A stretch of DNA of 63,172 nucleotides from Candidatus Rokuibacteriota bacterium (lineage in GTDB: Bacteria; Methylomirabilota; Methylomirabilia; Rokubacteriales; CSP1-6): NCBI GenBank assembly GCA_003220265.1, contig QHRW01000029.1, positions 26,314 to 89,485 on the forward strand, given 5' to 3'. Positions 1 through 10,251 of the stretch are shown here, piece after piece. Numbering within the stretch: the first letter of the stretch is position 1; the number at the start of each line of letters is the position of its first letter. The position numbers were made by a program, and so were the translations under genes. Below the pieces are notes generated by a model that saw nothing but the letters and a program-made list of their open reading frames with translations, had not been told where the DNA came from and ran no database searches.

Positions 1-911
1 AGATCCTCGGCGCTCAGCACGGCCGAGCGGCAGAGCGCCTCCCGCGCGCGCATCCAGTTGATGTTGCCGCGCAGCGTGTTGATCTCGCCGTTGTGGGCCA
101 CGTAGCGGTAGGGATGGGCCAGCGGCCACGACGGGAACGTGTTGGTGCTGAAGCGCTGGTGCACCAGCGCCAGCGCGGACTCCACGTCGGGGTCGATCAG
201 GTCGGGGAACATCGTCTCGATCTGGTCGGCGCTGAGCATGCCCTTGTAGATGAGCGTGTTGGAGCTGAGACTCGGGATGTAGGCGAACTTGTTCTCCGGG
301 ACGTCGAGCGCGGCGATGGCCTTCTCGAACTGCTTGCGGATCACGTAGAGCTTGCGCTCGAACTGCGCGTGGTCTGTTGGGTGGGGGAACCGTGGGAGGG
401 TTCCCCCCTTCCCCTCCTGCACGGCGGCGCCGCGCCCGATGAACACCTGCTTGATGGTGGGCCGCACCGCGCGGGCGCTGTCGCCGAGCGCGCTGTCGTC
501 GAAGGGCACGTTGCGCCAGCCGAGCAGCCGCTGGCCCTCGTCGTCGACGATCGAGTGCAGGATGGCGCGCACCTTGTCGGCCTGCATCGCCTCGCGCGGC
601 AGGAACACGAGGCCGGCGCCGTACTCGGTGAGCGGCGGCAGCGTGAACCCGATGCGCGCGCACTCGCGACGCAGGAAGCGGTCGGGCATCTGCAGCAGGA
701 TGCCGGCGCCGTCACCCGTGTTCGCCTCGCAGCCACAGGCGCCGCGGTGGAGCAGGTTGATGAGAACCTGGAGGGCCTTGCGGACGATCGCGTGGGACTT
801 GCGTCCCTGGATGTCGACGACGAAGCCGACGCCACAGGCGTCGTGCTCGTGGCGGGGATCGTAGAGGCCCTGGGCGGGAGACTGGCCGGCGTACGGCGGT
901 TGCTGCGTCAT
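1..911 (-). CDS. gltB: Glutamate synthase large subunit, N-terminal part (runs off window)
   Basis: The first 303 codons of a GOGAT large subunit, which makes glutamate from glutamine and 2-oxoglutarate in ammonia assimilation. Translation shows a short propeptide followed by HDACGVGF with Cys26, the expected N-terminal nucleophile of the class II glutamine amidotransferase domain after processing. HNGEINTLRGN begins near residue 273. The start is ATG at 911, preceded by GGATGCAGGG. Residues 165-183 form an unusual Gly/Pro-rich insertion between IGRGAAV and FERKLYVIRK, encoded by a perfect palindrome (see 383-407). The gene is divergent from a LysR regulator, an arrangement like gltC-gltAB of Bacillus. 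Family assignment is firm; regulation by the neighbour is inference. Confidence 0.95.
   Translation of the reverse strand, partial: MTQQPPYAGQSPAQGLYDPRHEHDACGVGFVVDIQGRKSHAIVRKALQVLINLLHRGACGCEANTGDGAGILLQMPDRFLRRECARIGFTLPPLTEYGAGLVFLPREAMQADKVRAILHSIVDDEGQRLLGWRNVPFDDSALGDSARAVRPTIKQVFIGRGAAVQEGKGGTLPRFPHPTDHAQFERKLYVIRKQFEKAIAALDVPENKFAYIPSLSSNTLIYKGMLSADQIETMFPDLIDPDVESALALVHQRFSTNTFPSWPLAHPYRYVAHNGEINTLRGNINWMRAREALCRSAVLSAED
383..407. repeat. Perfect palindrome embedded in frame in gltB
   Basis: GGGGGAACC at 383-391 and GGTTCCCCC at 399-407 form 9-bp perfect arms around a 7-nt loop. The reading frame of gltB stays open through it and gains about 19 residues between two conserved blocks. 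It resembles the G-run hairpins seen between genes elsewhere in the window, so it may be a repetitive palindromic element inserted in a coding region. Insertion is inferred from memory of the GltB family, not from an alignment. Confidence 0.5.
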
Positions 912-1002
912 CCCTGCATCCCCCCAGCGTCCTTCAAGGACGCCTTCGTCCGGCTCTCGATCGCCTTTGTGAAGAGTTGCACGATACTACTCGCCGCCCC
1001 AG

Positions 1003-1051
1003 CATTAGTCATTACGGAAAATTCATATTCCGGGTATCAGCAGCACTAATG
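1003..1051. promoter_or_regulatory. Nested dyad between gltB and lysR, candidate LysR operator
   Basis: The 156-bp divergent intergenic region holds CATTAGT at 1003-1009 and its reverse complement ACTAATG at 1045-1051. Between them lies an inner dyad, CGGAA at 1015-1019 and TTCCG at 1028-1032. This AT-rich island stands out from its GC-rich surroundings. LysR regulators usually bind such interrupted dyads between themselves and a divergent target. The position, next to the LysR start and 92-140 bp upstream of gltB, fits autoregulation plus control of gltB. Binding is inference. Confidence 0.5.
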
Positions 1052-1054
1052 ATG

Positions 1055-1060
1055 TAAACT
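1055..1060 (+). promoter_or_regulatory. -10-like element for leaderless lysR mRNA
   Basis: TAAACT ends 7 nt before the ATG at 1068. A transcription start at the usual distance from a -10 box would fall on or next to the start codon. No Shine-Dalgarno and no convincing -35 box are visible. The outer arm of the dyad (1045-1051) lies immediately upstream. Confidence 0.45.
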
Positions 1061-1067
1061 CGGCCCC

Positions 1068-2003
1068 ATGCACCTGGAAACGCTGCGGCTCTACTGCGAC
1101 GTCGTCCGCTTGCGCTCGTTCTCGCGGGGCGCCGAGCAGAACTTCGTCTCGCAGTCCGCCGCCAGCCAGGCCGTCCAGCAGCTCGAGACGCAGCTCGGCG
1201 TGCCGCTCATCGACCGCACCAAGCGGCCCTTCGTGGTGACGCGCGAGGGCGAGGCGTTCTACACGGCGGCCCGCGGCATCCTCGAGTCGTGGGAGAAGGC
1301 CAAGACCGAGGTGGCGGCCGTCAAGGCGCGGGTGGACGGCACCGTCCGCGTGGCGGCCATCTACTCGGTGGGCCTCCACGACGTCAGCCGCCCGATGCAG
1401 CAGTTCATGTCGCTGTACCCCGACGCCCGAGTGCAACTCGAGTGCCTCCATCCCCACAAGGTCGTGGAGGCGGTCATCACGGGCGAAGCCGACGTGGGAA
1501 TCATGTCGTATCCGCCGCCCGACCGCGCGCTCTCGGTGGTGCCGCTCCGCGAGGAACCGATGGCGCTCGTCTGCCATCCCAATCACCGTCTGGCCCGCCG
1601 CCGCGTGGTGCCGCCGGCCGAACTGGCGGGCGAGGCGTTTGTGGCCTTCGACGCGGGGCTGACGATCCGCAAGGCCATCGATCGGGCGTTGCGCCAGCAC
1701 AACGTTCGGGTGAACATCGTGATGGAGTTCGACAACATCGAGACCATCAAGCAGGCGATCATCATCGCGGCCGGTGTCAGCATCCTTCCGCGCCACACCG
1801 TGCAGAAGGAGGCCTCGATCCGCGCGCTGGCCGCCGTGGAGGTGGCGATTCCCGATCTCGTGCGGCCCGTCGGCATCGTCCATCGGCGCCACAAGCCGCT
1901 GACGCCGACGGCCGAGCGCTTCGTGCAGATGCTCAAGGACGCGAGCGAGGCTCCGCAAGCGGCGGCCCGTCGTGAGACGGCCAGAGCAGGGGAGGTCGTA
2001 TGA
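1068..2003 (+). CDS. LysR-family transcriptional regulator
   Basis: A 311-residue protein of normal LysR length. Residues 1-60 form the winged helix-turn-helix, with the typical start MHLETLRLYCDVV and the recognition region SQSAASQAVQQLE. Residues about 90-295 form the periplasmic-binding-like effector domain. It is divergent from gltB across a dyad-containing intergenic region and overlaps the following CBS gene by ATGA, so the two are likely co-transcribed. The effector cannot be told from sequence. By position it is a candidate regulator of glutamate synthase, by analogy with GltC. Confidence 0.92.
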   Translation: MHLETLRLYCDVVRLRSFSRGAEQNFVSQSAASQAVQQLETQLGVPLIDRTKRPFVVTREGEAFYTAARGILESWEKAKTEVAAVKARVDGTVRVAAIYSVGLHDVSRPMQQFMSLYPDARVQLECLHPHKVVEAVITGEADVGIMSYPPPDRALSVVPLREEPMALVCHPNHRLARRRVVPPAELAGEAFVAFDAGLTIRKAIDRALRQHNVRVNIVMEFDNIETIKQAIIIAAGVSILPRHTVQKEASIRALAAVEVAIPDLVRPVGIVHRRHKPLTPTAERFVQMLKDASEAPQAAARRETARAGEVV

Positions 2004-2524
2004 GCGACTTCGATGACATCGACGCGGGGACGGTCGAGGGCGAGCTGGCGGAGATCCGCGGCGCGCTGTTCAACGACACGATCACCATGCTCGGGCCGGC
2101 CGAGCCGATCTGCCTGCGCGAGACGGCCACCGTCGCCGAGGCGATCGAGCGGATGCTGGCGCGCCGCCAGGCCGGCGTCCTGGTCGTGGACGCGGAGGGC
2201 CGCCTGATCGGCATCTTCACCGAGCGCGACGTGCTGATGCGGGTCGCCGGGCGCGGCCGTGACGCGCGCCAGACGCGCCTGGCCGAGGTGATGACGCGCG
2301 ATCCCGAGGCGCTCGGCGTGAACGATCGCGTCGCCTACGCCGTGCACTCGATGAGCGTCGCCGGCTACCGCACGGTGCCCCTGGTGGATGCCGATCGCAA
2401 GCCCATCGGCGTGGCCACGGTGAACGACGTGATCCGCTGGCTGGCGGGCCTGTTTCCCGAGGCGGTGCTGAACCTTCCGCCCGGCGATGTGCTGAAGCGT
2501 CCGCACCAGATGGATGCGGGCTAA
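2000..2524 (+). CDS. CBS-domain pair protein
   Basis: A 174-residue soluble protein made of two CBS repeats. The first is around residues 40-80 (GIFTERDVLMRVAG) and the second around residues 100-155 (GVATVNDVIRWLAG). CBS pairs bind adenosyl nucleotides and usually act as energy or ligand sensors. The start ATG overlaps the LysR stop by 4 bp (ATGA). A stand-alone CBS protein next to a regulator and upstream of korAB suggests a sensory role, but the ligand and partner are unknown. Confidence 0.88.
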   Translation: MSDFDDIDAGTVEGELAEIRGALFNDTITMLGPAEPICLRETATVAEAIERMLARRQAGVLVVDAEGRLIGIFTERDVLMRVAGRGRDARQTRLAEVMTRDPEALGVNDRVAYAVHSMSVAGYRTVPLVDADRKPIGVATVNDVIRWLAGLFPEAVLNLPPGDVLKRPHQMDAG

Positions 2525-2537
2525 AAGTCGATAAACC

Positions 2538-2566
2538 TTGCCATCTTTCCAGGCGTCCGATAAGAT
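2538..2566 (+). promoter_or_regulatory. sigma70-type promoter of korAB
   Basis: TTGCCA at 2538-2543 and TAAGAT at 2561-2566 are separated by exactly 17 bp, in the only AT-rich patch of the 194-bp gap before korA. The predicted transcript start near 2573 leaves a 5' leader of about 145 nt that ends in a GGGAGAGG ribosome binding site. I see no recognisable riboswitch in the leader. Confidence 0.7.
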
Positions 2567-2718
2567 CGATCACGCCCTGCCGACCTCGGGCCGGTACTCC
2601 GCCCGCGGCCTCAGAGGTCACCCCGAAGCCGAACGGTGCCGGGAGGCGGTCTGCGTTCAATGGTGAGCGCGACGAGGGCCCGGATGGACGGCTCAGAAAC
2701 GCGAGAAAGGGAGAGGCG

Positions 2719-4583
<1,865 letters not shown>

Positions 4584-4587
<4 letters not shown>

Positions 4588-5624
4588 GCCCGACCGGAGC
4601 CGGCGCCGCCGCCACTCCCAAGTACACGAAGAAGGACTTCGAGTCCGACCAGGACGTGCGGTGGTGCCCGGGCTGCGGCGACTACGCGATCCTGAGCGCG
4701 ATCCAGAAGTCGATGCCGGACCTCGGCATTCCCAAGGAGAACATCGTGTTCATCTCGGGCATCGGCTGCTCCAGCCGGTTCCCGTACTACATGAACACGT
4801 ACGGCTTCCACACGATCCACGGCCGGGCCCCGGCGCTGGCGACCGGGCTCAAGGTGGCGCGCCCGGATCTGAAGATCTTCGTCGTCACCGGCGACGGTGA
4901 CGGGCTCTCCATCGGCGGTAACCACATGCTGCACGTGCTCCGCCGTAACGTGGACGTGACGGTGCTGCTCTTCAACAACCGCATCTACGGCCTCACCAAG
5001 GGCCAGTACTCGCCGACGAGCGAGCTGGGCAAGGTGACCAAGTCCACACCGCTCGGCTCCGCGGATCGTCCGGTGAACCCGCTGGCGTTCGCCCTCGGCT
5101 GCGGCGCCACCTTCGTGGGACGCACGGTGGATCGCAACATTCCCCACATGGACGAGATGCTCAAGCGCGCGGCCGCGCATCGCGGCACCGCGTTCCTGGA
5201 AATCCTGCAGAACTGCAACGTGTACAACGACCTCGCCTGGAACGTGCTCTACGACAAGGAGTCGAAGGTCCTGCACGAGCTGCGGCTCGAGCACGGCAAG
5301 CCGCTGCTGTTCGGCCCGCCCGACGCCCGCCAGGCCGTCATCATGCAAGGCGTGACGCCGAAGGTGGTGGACGCCAAGGGCGTGGCCGAGAGCGCGCTGT
5401 GGATCCACGACGAGAAGAACGTCAACGCGGCCAAGCTGCTCGCCGACCTCTTCGCGCCGGACTTCCCCGTGCCCATCGGCGTCCTCGAAGACATCGCCGC
5501 ACCGATCTACGAGAACGTCCTCATCGACCAGGAGCAGCACGCGCTGTCCGACCGCGGCCCCGGCGATATCGCCAAGCTGCTGACCTCGGGCGATACCTGG
5601 AAAATCAGCTCGGAGGGGGGCTAA
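4584..5624 (+). CDS. korB: 2-oxoacid:ferredoxin oxidoreductase beta subunit
   Basis: A 346-residue TPP-binding subunit. CPGCG at Cys28/Cys31 provides ligands of the [4Fe-4S] cluster. GIGCSSRFPYY and, near residues 103-115, GDGDGLSIGGNH form the TPP/Mg motif. The start is the ATG that overlaps the korA stop (ATGA), giving an N-terminus of family-like length; the frame stays open much further upstream, but that is the shadow of korA. The last codons (SEGG stop) come from a sequence repeated 21 bp later as the left arm of the downstream hairpin. Confidence 0.94.
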
Positions 5625-5630
5625 CGCGAC

Positions 5631-5658
5631 TCGGAGGGGGGCTTCGCCCCCCTTCCGA
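5631..5658 (+). terminator. Hairpin after korB, probable terminator
   Basis: Arms at 5631-5641 (TCGGAGGGGGG) and 5647-5658 pair with one bulge. The loop is CTTCG, followed by no T-run. A second hairpin, GCACGCC (5667-5673) and GGCGTGC (5678-5684) around a TGAC loop, follows directly. Together they mark the end of the korAB transcript. The left-arm sequence is also present as a direct repeat at the korB stop codon (about 5609-5622). Confidence 0.5.
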
Positions 5659-5857
5659 CGCCCCTCGCACGCCTGACGGCGTGCTCGCGGCTGCCTCCCC
5701 CCGGGATAGGATTGCGACGGCGAAGCCGCCGCTCGAAAGCGGTAGTTCTCTCGCGCGTATTGGCCTGATTCCGCCCGCCTGACGATCGCGTTTCGGCTTC
5801 GGGCTCTACTCGAGGGCTCGCGTCTGTTCGAGCGGCTCGGATTTCCAGTGGGCGGGG

Positions 5858-5863
5858 TAAACT
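5858..5863 (+). promoter_or_regulatory. -10-like element upstream of glcD
   Basis: TAAACT lies 11 nt before the ATG at 5875, which would give a leader of only a few nucleotides. No Shine-Dalgarno is present between it and the start. The rest of the 250-bp gap holds the korB hairpins and a stretch with no recognised feature. This would be the promoter of the long glc-lut operon. Confidence 0.4.
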
Positions 5864-5874
5864 CTCTATCTGCC

Positions 5875-7320
5875 ATGTCGCTGACTCCACGGTTCGTCGA
5901 TGAGATGCGGGCGATCGTCGGGAAGGACGCGGTCGTCGTGTCCGTCGAGGGGCGGATGACGTACGAGTGCGACATGCACACGTTCTACAAGGGCGCGCCG
6001 GACGTGGTGGTGCTCCCGACGCGCACCGAGCAGGTGCGGGCGATCGTTCAGGCGTGCCGGCGGGCCAACACTCCCATCGTGCCGCGCGGCTCGGGCACCG
6101 GGCTCATCGGCGGCGCCATGGCCCCGCAGGGCGGCGTGATGGTCTCGATGAACCGCATGGCGTCCATCCTCGAGATCGACTACGGCAATCGCTGCGCGAC
6201 CGTGCAGCCGGGGCTCATCAATCTGTGGCTCACCAACGCCGTGCGCGAGCGCGGCTGGTTCTTCGCGCCCGATCCCTCCAGCCAGATGGTGTCGTCCATC
6301 GGCGGCAACGTGTCGACCAACGCCGGCGGTCCGCATTGCCTGAAGTACGGCATCACGACGAATCACGTGCTGGGCCTGGAGCTGGTCACCGGCCGCGGCG
6401 AGGTGGTGCGCGTCGGCGGCAAGACGCTGGATCGCCCCGGCTACGACCTCACCGGCGTGGCCGTCGGCTCCGAGGGCACGTTTGCCCTGGTGACGGCGAT
6501 CACGGTGCGCCTCACCCACGCGCCGGAGGCGGTGAAGACCGTGCTGGCCGCGTTCCGCACGGTGATCGAGGCCTCCCAGGTCGTGTCGGCGGCGATCGCG
6601 GCCGGAATGACGCCCGCCGCGATGGAGATGCTCGACGAGGCCATCATCCGCGCCATCAATGCCGGCACGGGCGCCGGCTATCCTGAGGGCGCCGGCGCCG
6701 TGCTGCTGATCGAGCTCGACGGCCCGCGCGCCGAGGTGGAGGTGCAGGGGGAGCGGGCGGCCGCCATCTGTCGCGAGCACGGCGCGCTCTCGGTCAGTGT
6801 GGCGCGCGACGAGGCCGAGCGCGCGCTGCTGTGGAAGGGCCGCAAGGAGGCGGCCGGCGCGGTGGGACGGCTCACGGCGTCCTACCTGTTGCAGGATGCC
6901 GTGGTGCCGCGCTCGAAGCTGCCGCACATCATGCGCGAGATCGTGGCCATCGGCGAGCGCTACGGGCTGCTCATCGCCAACGTGTTCCACGCCGGTGACG
7001 GCAACCTGCACCCCATGATCTGCTACGACGACACGCGGCCGGACGAGCTCGAGAAGGCCAAGGAGGCCAACGAGGAGCTGCTCCGCGCGTGCATCGCGCT
7101 GGGCGGCAGCGTGACCGGCGAGCACGGCATGGGCATGGACAAGGCCAAGAACCTGCCGCTGCAGTACGCCGACGCCGACCTCAACTTCATGTTCCGCATC
7201 CGCGGCGTGTTCGATCCCGCGCGCCTCATGAACCCCGGCAAGCTGCTGCCGACGCACCCGGCGTGCGGCGAGGGCTTCCGCCCGCAGCGCCCGCGCCTGC
7301 CCGAAGGGACGTGGGTGTGA
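5875..7320 (+). CDS. glcD: FAD-binding glycolate/lactate dehydrogenase subunit GlcD
   Basis: A 481-residue FAD-linked oxidase of the GlcD/DLD family. The PCMH-type FAD domain (about 30-215) contains VPRGSGTGLIGGAMAP and a GGNVSTNAGG block. The C-terminal FAD-oxidase domain holds NVFHAGDGNLHP near residue 380 and the ending TGEHGMGMDKA. It oxidises 2-hydroxyacids such as glycolate to 2-oxoacids and passes electrons on through GlcE/GlcF. ATG 5875 is preferred over an in-frame GTG at 5848 because the -10-like box lies between them. It overlaps glcE by GTGA. Confidence 0.93.
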   Translation: MSLTPRFVDEMRAIVGKDAVVVSVEGRMTYECDMHTFYKGAPDVVVLPTRTEQVRAIVQACRRANTPIVPRGSGTGLIGGAMAPQGGVMVSMNRMASILEIDYGNRCATVQPGLINLWLTNAVRERGWFFAPDPSSQMVSSIGGNVSTNAGGPHCLKYGITTNHVLGLELVTGRGEVVRVGGKTLDRPGYDLTGVAVGSEGTFALVTAITVRLTHAPEAVKTVLAAFRTVIEASQVVSAAIAAGMTPAAMEMLDEAIIRAINAGTGAGYPEGAGAVLLIELDGPRAEVEVQGERAAAICREHGALSVSVARDEAERALLWKGRKEAAGAVGRLTASYLLQDAVVPRSKLPHIMREIVAIGERYGLLIANVFHAGDGNLHPMICYDDTRPDELEKAKEANEELLRACIALGGSVTGEHGMGMDKAKNLPLQYADADLNFMFRIRGVFDPARLMNPGKLLPTHPACGEGFRPQRPRLPEGTWV

Positions 7321-8624
7321 GCGTGACCGCGCGCACGCTGGGCGGGGCGCTGATCGCGATCGTCGGCGCCGGCGGCGCCAGCGACGACGCGGCGGCCTGC
7401 GCGGCCGCCGCCATCGACGGCCGCCGGCCGCAGTGGGTCGTGCGCCCCCGAACGCTCGACGAGCTGGCGCGCGTCGTGGCCATCGCACACGACGAGGGCC
7501 TGGCCGTCGTGCCGCGCGGCGCCGGTCACGCGCTCGCGCTCGGCAGCCCGCCCGCGCGCGTGGACGTCGTGCTGGATCTCTGCGGCCTCGACGCGATCGT
7601 CGAGTACAACCCCGACGACCTCACGGTGACGGTGCAGGCCGGCGTCACCGCCGGCGCGCTGGCCGCGGTGCTCCACGACCGGCGCCAGACGCTCCCGCTC
7701 GACCCGCCGGGCTGGGGCAGCCGCACGCTCGGCGGCATCGCGGCGACGGCGGCCGGCGGACCGCTGCGGCTGCGCTACGGCACCATGCGCGACCTGCTGC
7801 TGGGCGTGCGCTTCGTGCAGGCCGACGGCGTGGTGACGTGGGGCGGCGCGCGGGTGGTGAAGTCGGTGACCGGCTACGACGTGCCGAAGCTCCTCGTGGG
7901 CGCGCTCGGCACGCTCGGGATCCTCGGCGAGCTGACGCTGCGGCTGCATCCGCTGCCCGAGGCGGAGGCCACGTGCCTGTTGCCCCTGCGGAGCACCGAA
8001 ATCGCCCAGGACGTCGTCGCGCGTCTCGTGGACTCGCCGCTGCAGCCGAGCCGGTGCGAGCTGCTCGACGCCGCCGCGCTCGCGGCGTGCGGGCTGCCGG
8101 CGGCCGCCGTCGGTCTCGTGGTCTCGCTCGGCAGTGTCGAGGGCGCGGTTCGCGCCCAGCAGGCGATGGTGGTGGCGGAGGCCACGCGCGTGCGCGCTCG
8201 CGCGGAGACGATGGGCCCCGGGTTCTGGCGGACGTACGACCGCGTGCTGGCCGAGAATGGGCCGACGGTGCTGCGGCTCGCCACGCTGGCAACGCGGCTG
8301 GCCGCCACGCTCGACGAGGTGCGGGCCTCGCTCGGCGGCGACGCGGGCGTCACCATCACCGGCTGCGCGCCGCTCGGCCTGCTCCGCGTGGCGCTGCGAC
8401 AGGACGAGCCGGCGGTCCTGGCGAAGGCGATCGAGCGCCTGCGCGCGTTCGTCGACGAGTCCGACGGCAGCGTCGTGGTCGAGCGCGGCTCCACGGCGCT
8501 GCGGACGAGCCTCGATCCGTGGGGGCCGGTGCCGGCCGGACCGCTCGCGCTCATGCGCGCGCTCAAGCAAGAGTTCGACCCGCGCGGCACGCTGAACCCC
8601 GGACGCTTCGTGGGCGGCCTGTGA
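7317..8624 (+). CDS. glcE: FAD-binding glycolate oxidase subunit GlcE
   Basis: A 435-residue second FAD-linked subunit. The FAD domain spans about 35-215, with VPRGAGHALALG and a GSRTLGGIAATAAGG segment followed by VTGYDVPKLLVGALGTLGI. It ends with FDPRGTLNPGRF, typical of GlcE. The chosen start is GTG 7317, which overlaps the glcD stop by 4 bp; GTG 7323 is also possible. It is shorter than GlcD and lacks the GlcD-type C-terminal histidine motif, as expected for the partner subunit. Confidence 0.9.
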   Translation: MSVTARTLGGALIAIVGAGGASDDAAACAAAAIDGRRPQWVVRPRTLDELARVVAIAHDEGLAVVPRGAGHALALGSPPARVDVVLDLCGLDAIVEYNPDDLTVTVQAGVTAGALAAVLHDRRQTLPLDPPGWGSRTLGGIAATAAGGPLRLRYGTMRDLLLGVRFVQADGVVTWGGARVVKSVTGYDVPKLLVGALGTLGILGELTLRLHPLPEAEATCLLPLRSTEIAQDVVARLVDSPLQPSRCELLDAAALAACGLPAAAVGLVVSLGSVEGAVRAQQAMVVAEATRVRARAETMGPGFWRTYDRVLAENGPTVLRLATLATRLAATLDEVRASLGGDAGVTITGCAPLGLLRVALRQDEPAVLAKAIERLRAFVDESDGSVVVERGSTALRTSLDPWGPVPAGPLALMRALKQEFDPRGTLNPGRFVGGL

Positions 8625-8641
8625 CCGGGCATGGCCCGCTG

Positions 8642-9931
8642 ATGGCAGAGCCGTCAACCTCCTCGGCCAGCCCACCCACGTCGCTCCCCGCGCTCGCGGA
8701 CCCCGCTACGAAAGCCCTGCTTCGCGCGTGCGTGCACTGCGGCATCTGCCTGCCGCAGTGCCCGACCTACCGCGTGCTCGGCGAGGAGATGGACTCGCCG
8801 CGCGGCCGTATCTATCTCATGCGCGCCGTGGCCGAGGGACGCCTGGACGTCACCGACACCGTCACCGAGCATCTCGACCTCTGCCTCGGCTGCCGTGCGT
8901 GCGAGACGGCCTGCCCGGCCGGGGTGCGCTTCGGCACGCTGCTGGAGACGGCGCGCGCCGACATGGCCCGGCGCGCCCAGCCGCTGCGCCGCTGGCGATT
9001 GAGCGATCTGCTGCTGACCGTCTTTCCCGACCCGGAGCGGCTCGACTGGGTCTTCGGCCTCCTGCGCCGCTACCAGCGCTGGGGCCTGCAGGGCCTCGTG
9101 CGACGCAGCGGACTGCTCGGCCGGTTTCCCCGGCTGTCGGCGCTCGACGCGCTGCTGGACGACGCGCCGCACGCGGAGACGCTGCCGGAGTACGTACCCG
9201 CCCGCGGGCGCTCGCGCGGCCGCGTCGGCGTGGTGACGGGCTGCGTGCAGCGCCACCTCTTCGGCGGCGTCAACCGCGACACGATCCGCCTGCTCGCGCT
9301 GGCGGGCTGGGACGTCGTGGTCCCGCGCGAGCAGGGGTGCTGCGGCGCCCTCGAGCTCCACGCCGGCGGCATCGACGCATTCCGCGGCCGCGCCGGCGCG
9401 CTGGCGGCGGCGTTTCCCGACGACGTGGACTGGATCGTCACCAACGCGGCCGGCTGCGGCTCGGCGCTGCGCGACGCGGGCCACTGGCTGCCGGGCTCGC
9501 GGGCCGCACGCGTGGCGGCGCGCGTGCGCGACGTGACCGAGCTGCTGGTGGACGGCGACCTGCCCCTGGCGCCGCTGCCGCTGACCGTGACCTATCACGA
9601 CGCCTGCCACCTGGCCCACGGCCAGAAGGTGCGCGCCGAGCCGCGCGCGCTCCTGCGTCGCATCCCCGGCCTCACGCTGGTCGAGCTGCGTGACAGCGAC
9701 CTCTGCTGCGGCAGCGCCGGCATCTACAATGTCCTGCAGCCGGAGATGGCCGACCGTCTGCTCGACCTCAAGCTGGACCGCATCCGCGAGACCGGCGCGC
9801 GCATCGTCGTCGCCGGCAACCCCGGCTGCCTGATGCAGATCGCCAAGGGCGCCCGCGCCCGCAACCTCGACCTCGAGCTGGCGCACCCGGTCACGCTGCT
9901 GGCCCGGTCCGCCTTCGGGAGCAGCGCATGA
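8642..9931 (+). CDS. glcF: Glycolate oxidase iron-sulfur subunit GlcF
   Basis: A 429-residue protein with two [4Fe-4S] ferredoxin motifs near the N-terminus (CVHCGICLPQCP about residue 30 and CLGCRACETACP about residue 80). Two C-terminal CCG (DUF3400/heterodisulfide-reductase-like) modules follow, with GCCGALELHAGG and DLCCGSAGIYN. It carries electrons from GlcDE to the quinone pool. The start is ATG 8642, 17 nt after the glcE stop. The stop overlaps the cupin gene by ATGA. A frame much longer than this exists upstream but is only the shadow of glcE. Confidence 0.92.
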   Translation: MAEPSTSSASPPTSLPALADPATKALLRACVHCGICLPQCPTYRVLGEEMDSPRGRIYLMRAVAEGRLDVTDTVTEHLDLCLGCRACETACPAGVRFGTLLETARADMARRAQPLRRWRLSDLLLTVFPDPERLDWVFGLLRRYQRWGLQGLVRRSGLLGRFPRLSALDALLDDAPHAETLPEYVPARGRSRGRVGVVTGCVQRHLFGGVNRDTIRLLALAGWDVVVPREQGCCGALELHAGGIDAFRGRAGALAAAFPDDVDWIVTNAAGCGSALRDAGHWLPGSRAARVAARVRDVTELLVDGDLPLAPLPLTVTYHDACHLAHGQKVRAEPRALLRRIPGLTLVELRDSDLCCGSAGIYNVLQPEMADRLLDLKLDRIRETGARIVVAGNPGCLMQIAKGARARNLDLELAHPVTLLARSAFGSSA

Positions 9932-10251
9932 AGATCCGCCTGCGCGAGCGCGCGAAGTTCCAGCCCGACAAGATGGCCAAGATCGCGCTGGCCGCCACCC
10001 CGCGCGTGCTCCTCGACCTCTACGCGCTCGAGCCCGGGCAGAGCCAGAAGGTCCACACGCACGACGGCCAGGACAAGATCTACGTCGTGCTGGAGGGCCG
10101 CGGCCGCATCACCGTCGGCGCCGAGGACGAGACGCTGGAGGCCGGCGAGGCCGTGGTGGCGCCGGCCGGCACCGCCCACGGCGTGGCCAACGACTCGGGC
10201 GCCCGGCTGCTGCTGCTCGTGCTGGTCTCGCCGCCGCCCCCGCACGCATGA
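9928..10251 (+). CDS. Small cupin-domain protein
   Basis: A 107-residue single cupin domain with the two conserved motifs: VHTHDGQDKIYVVLEGRG (about 41-58) and the second block VVAPAGTAHGVAND (about 75-90). His residues in the first motif could bind a metal. It sits between glcF and lutA with ATGA overlaps on both sides, so it is translated within the hydroxyacid operon. Its substrate is unknown; a role in sensing or processing a sugar-acid or hydroxyacid is only suggested by context. Confidence 0.85.
   Translation: MKIRLRERAKFQPDKMAKIALAATPRVLLDLYALEPGQSQKVHTHDGQDKIYVVLEGRGRITVGAEDETLEAGEAVVAPAGTAHGVANDSGARLLLLVLVSPPPPHA

Noticed and set aside
2573..2718. Riboswitch in the korAB leader
   Set aside because: The leader is 145 nt and GC-rich but I could not recognise any conserved riboswitch core.
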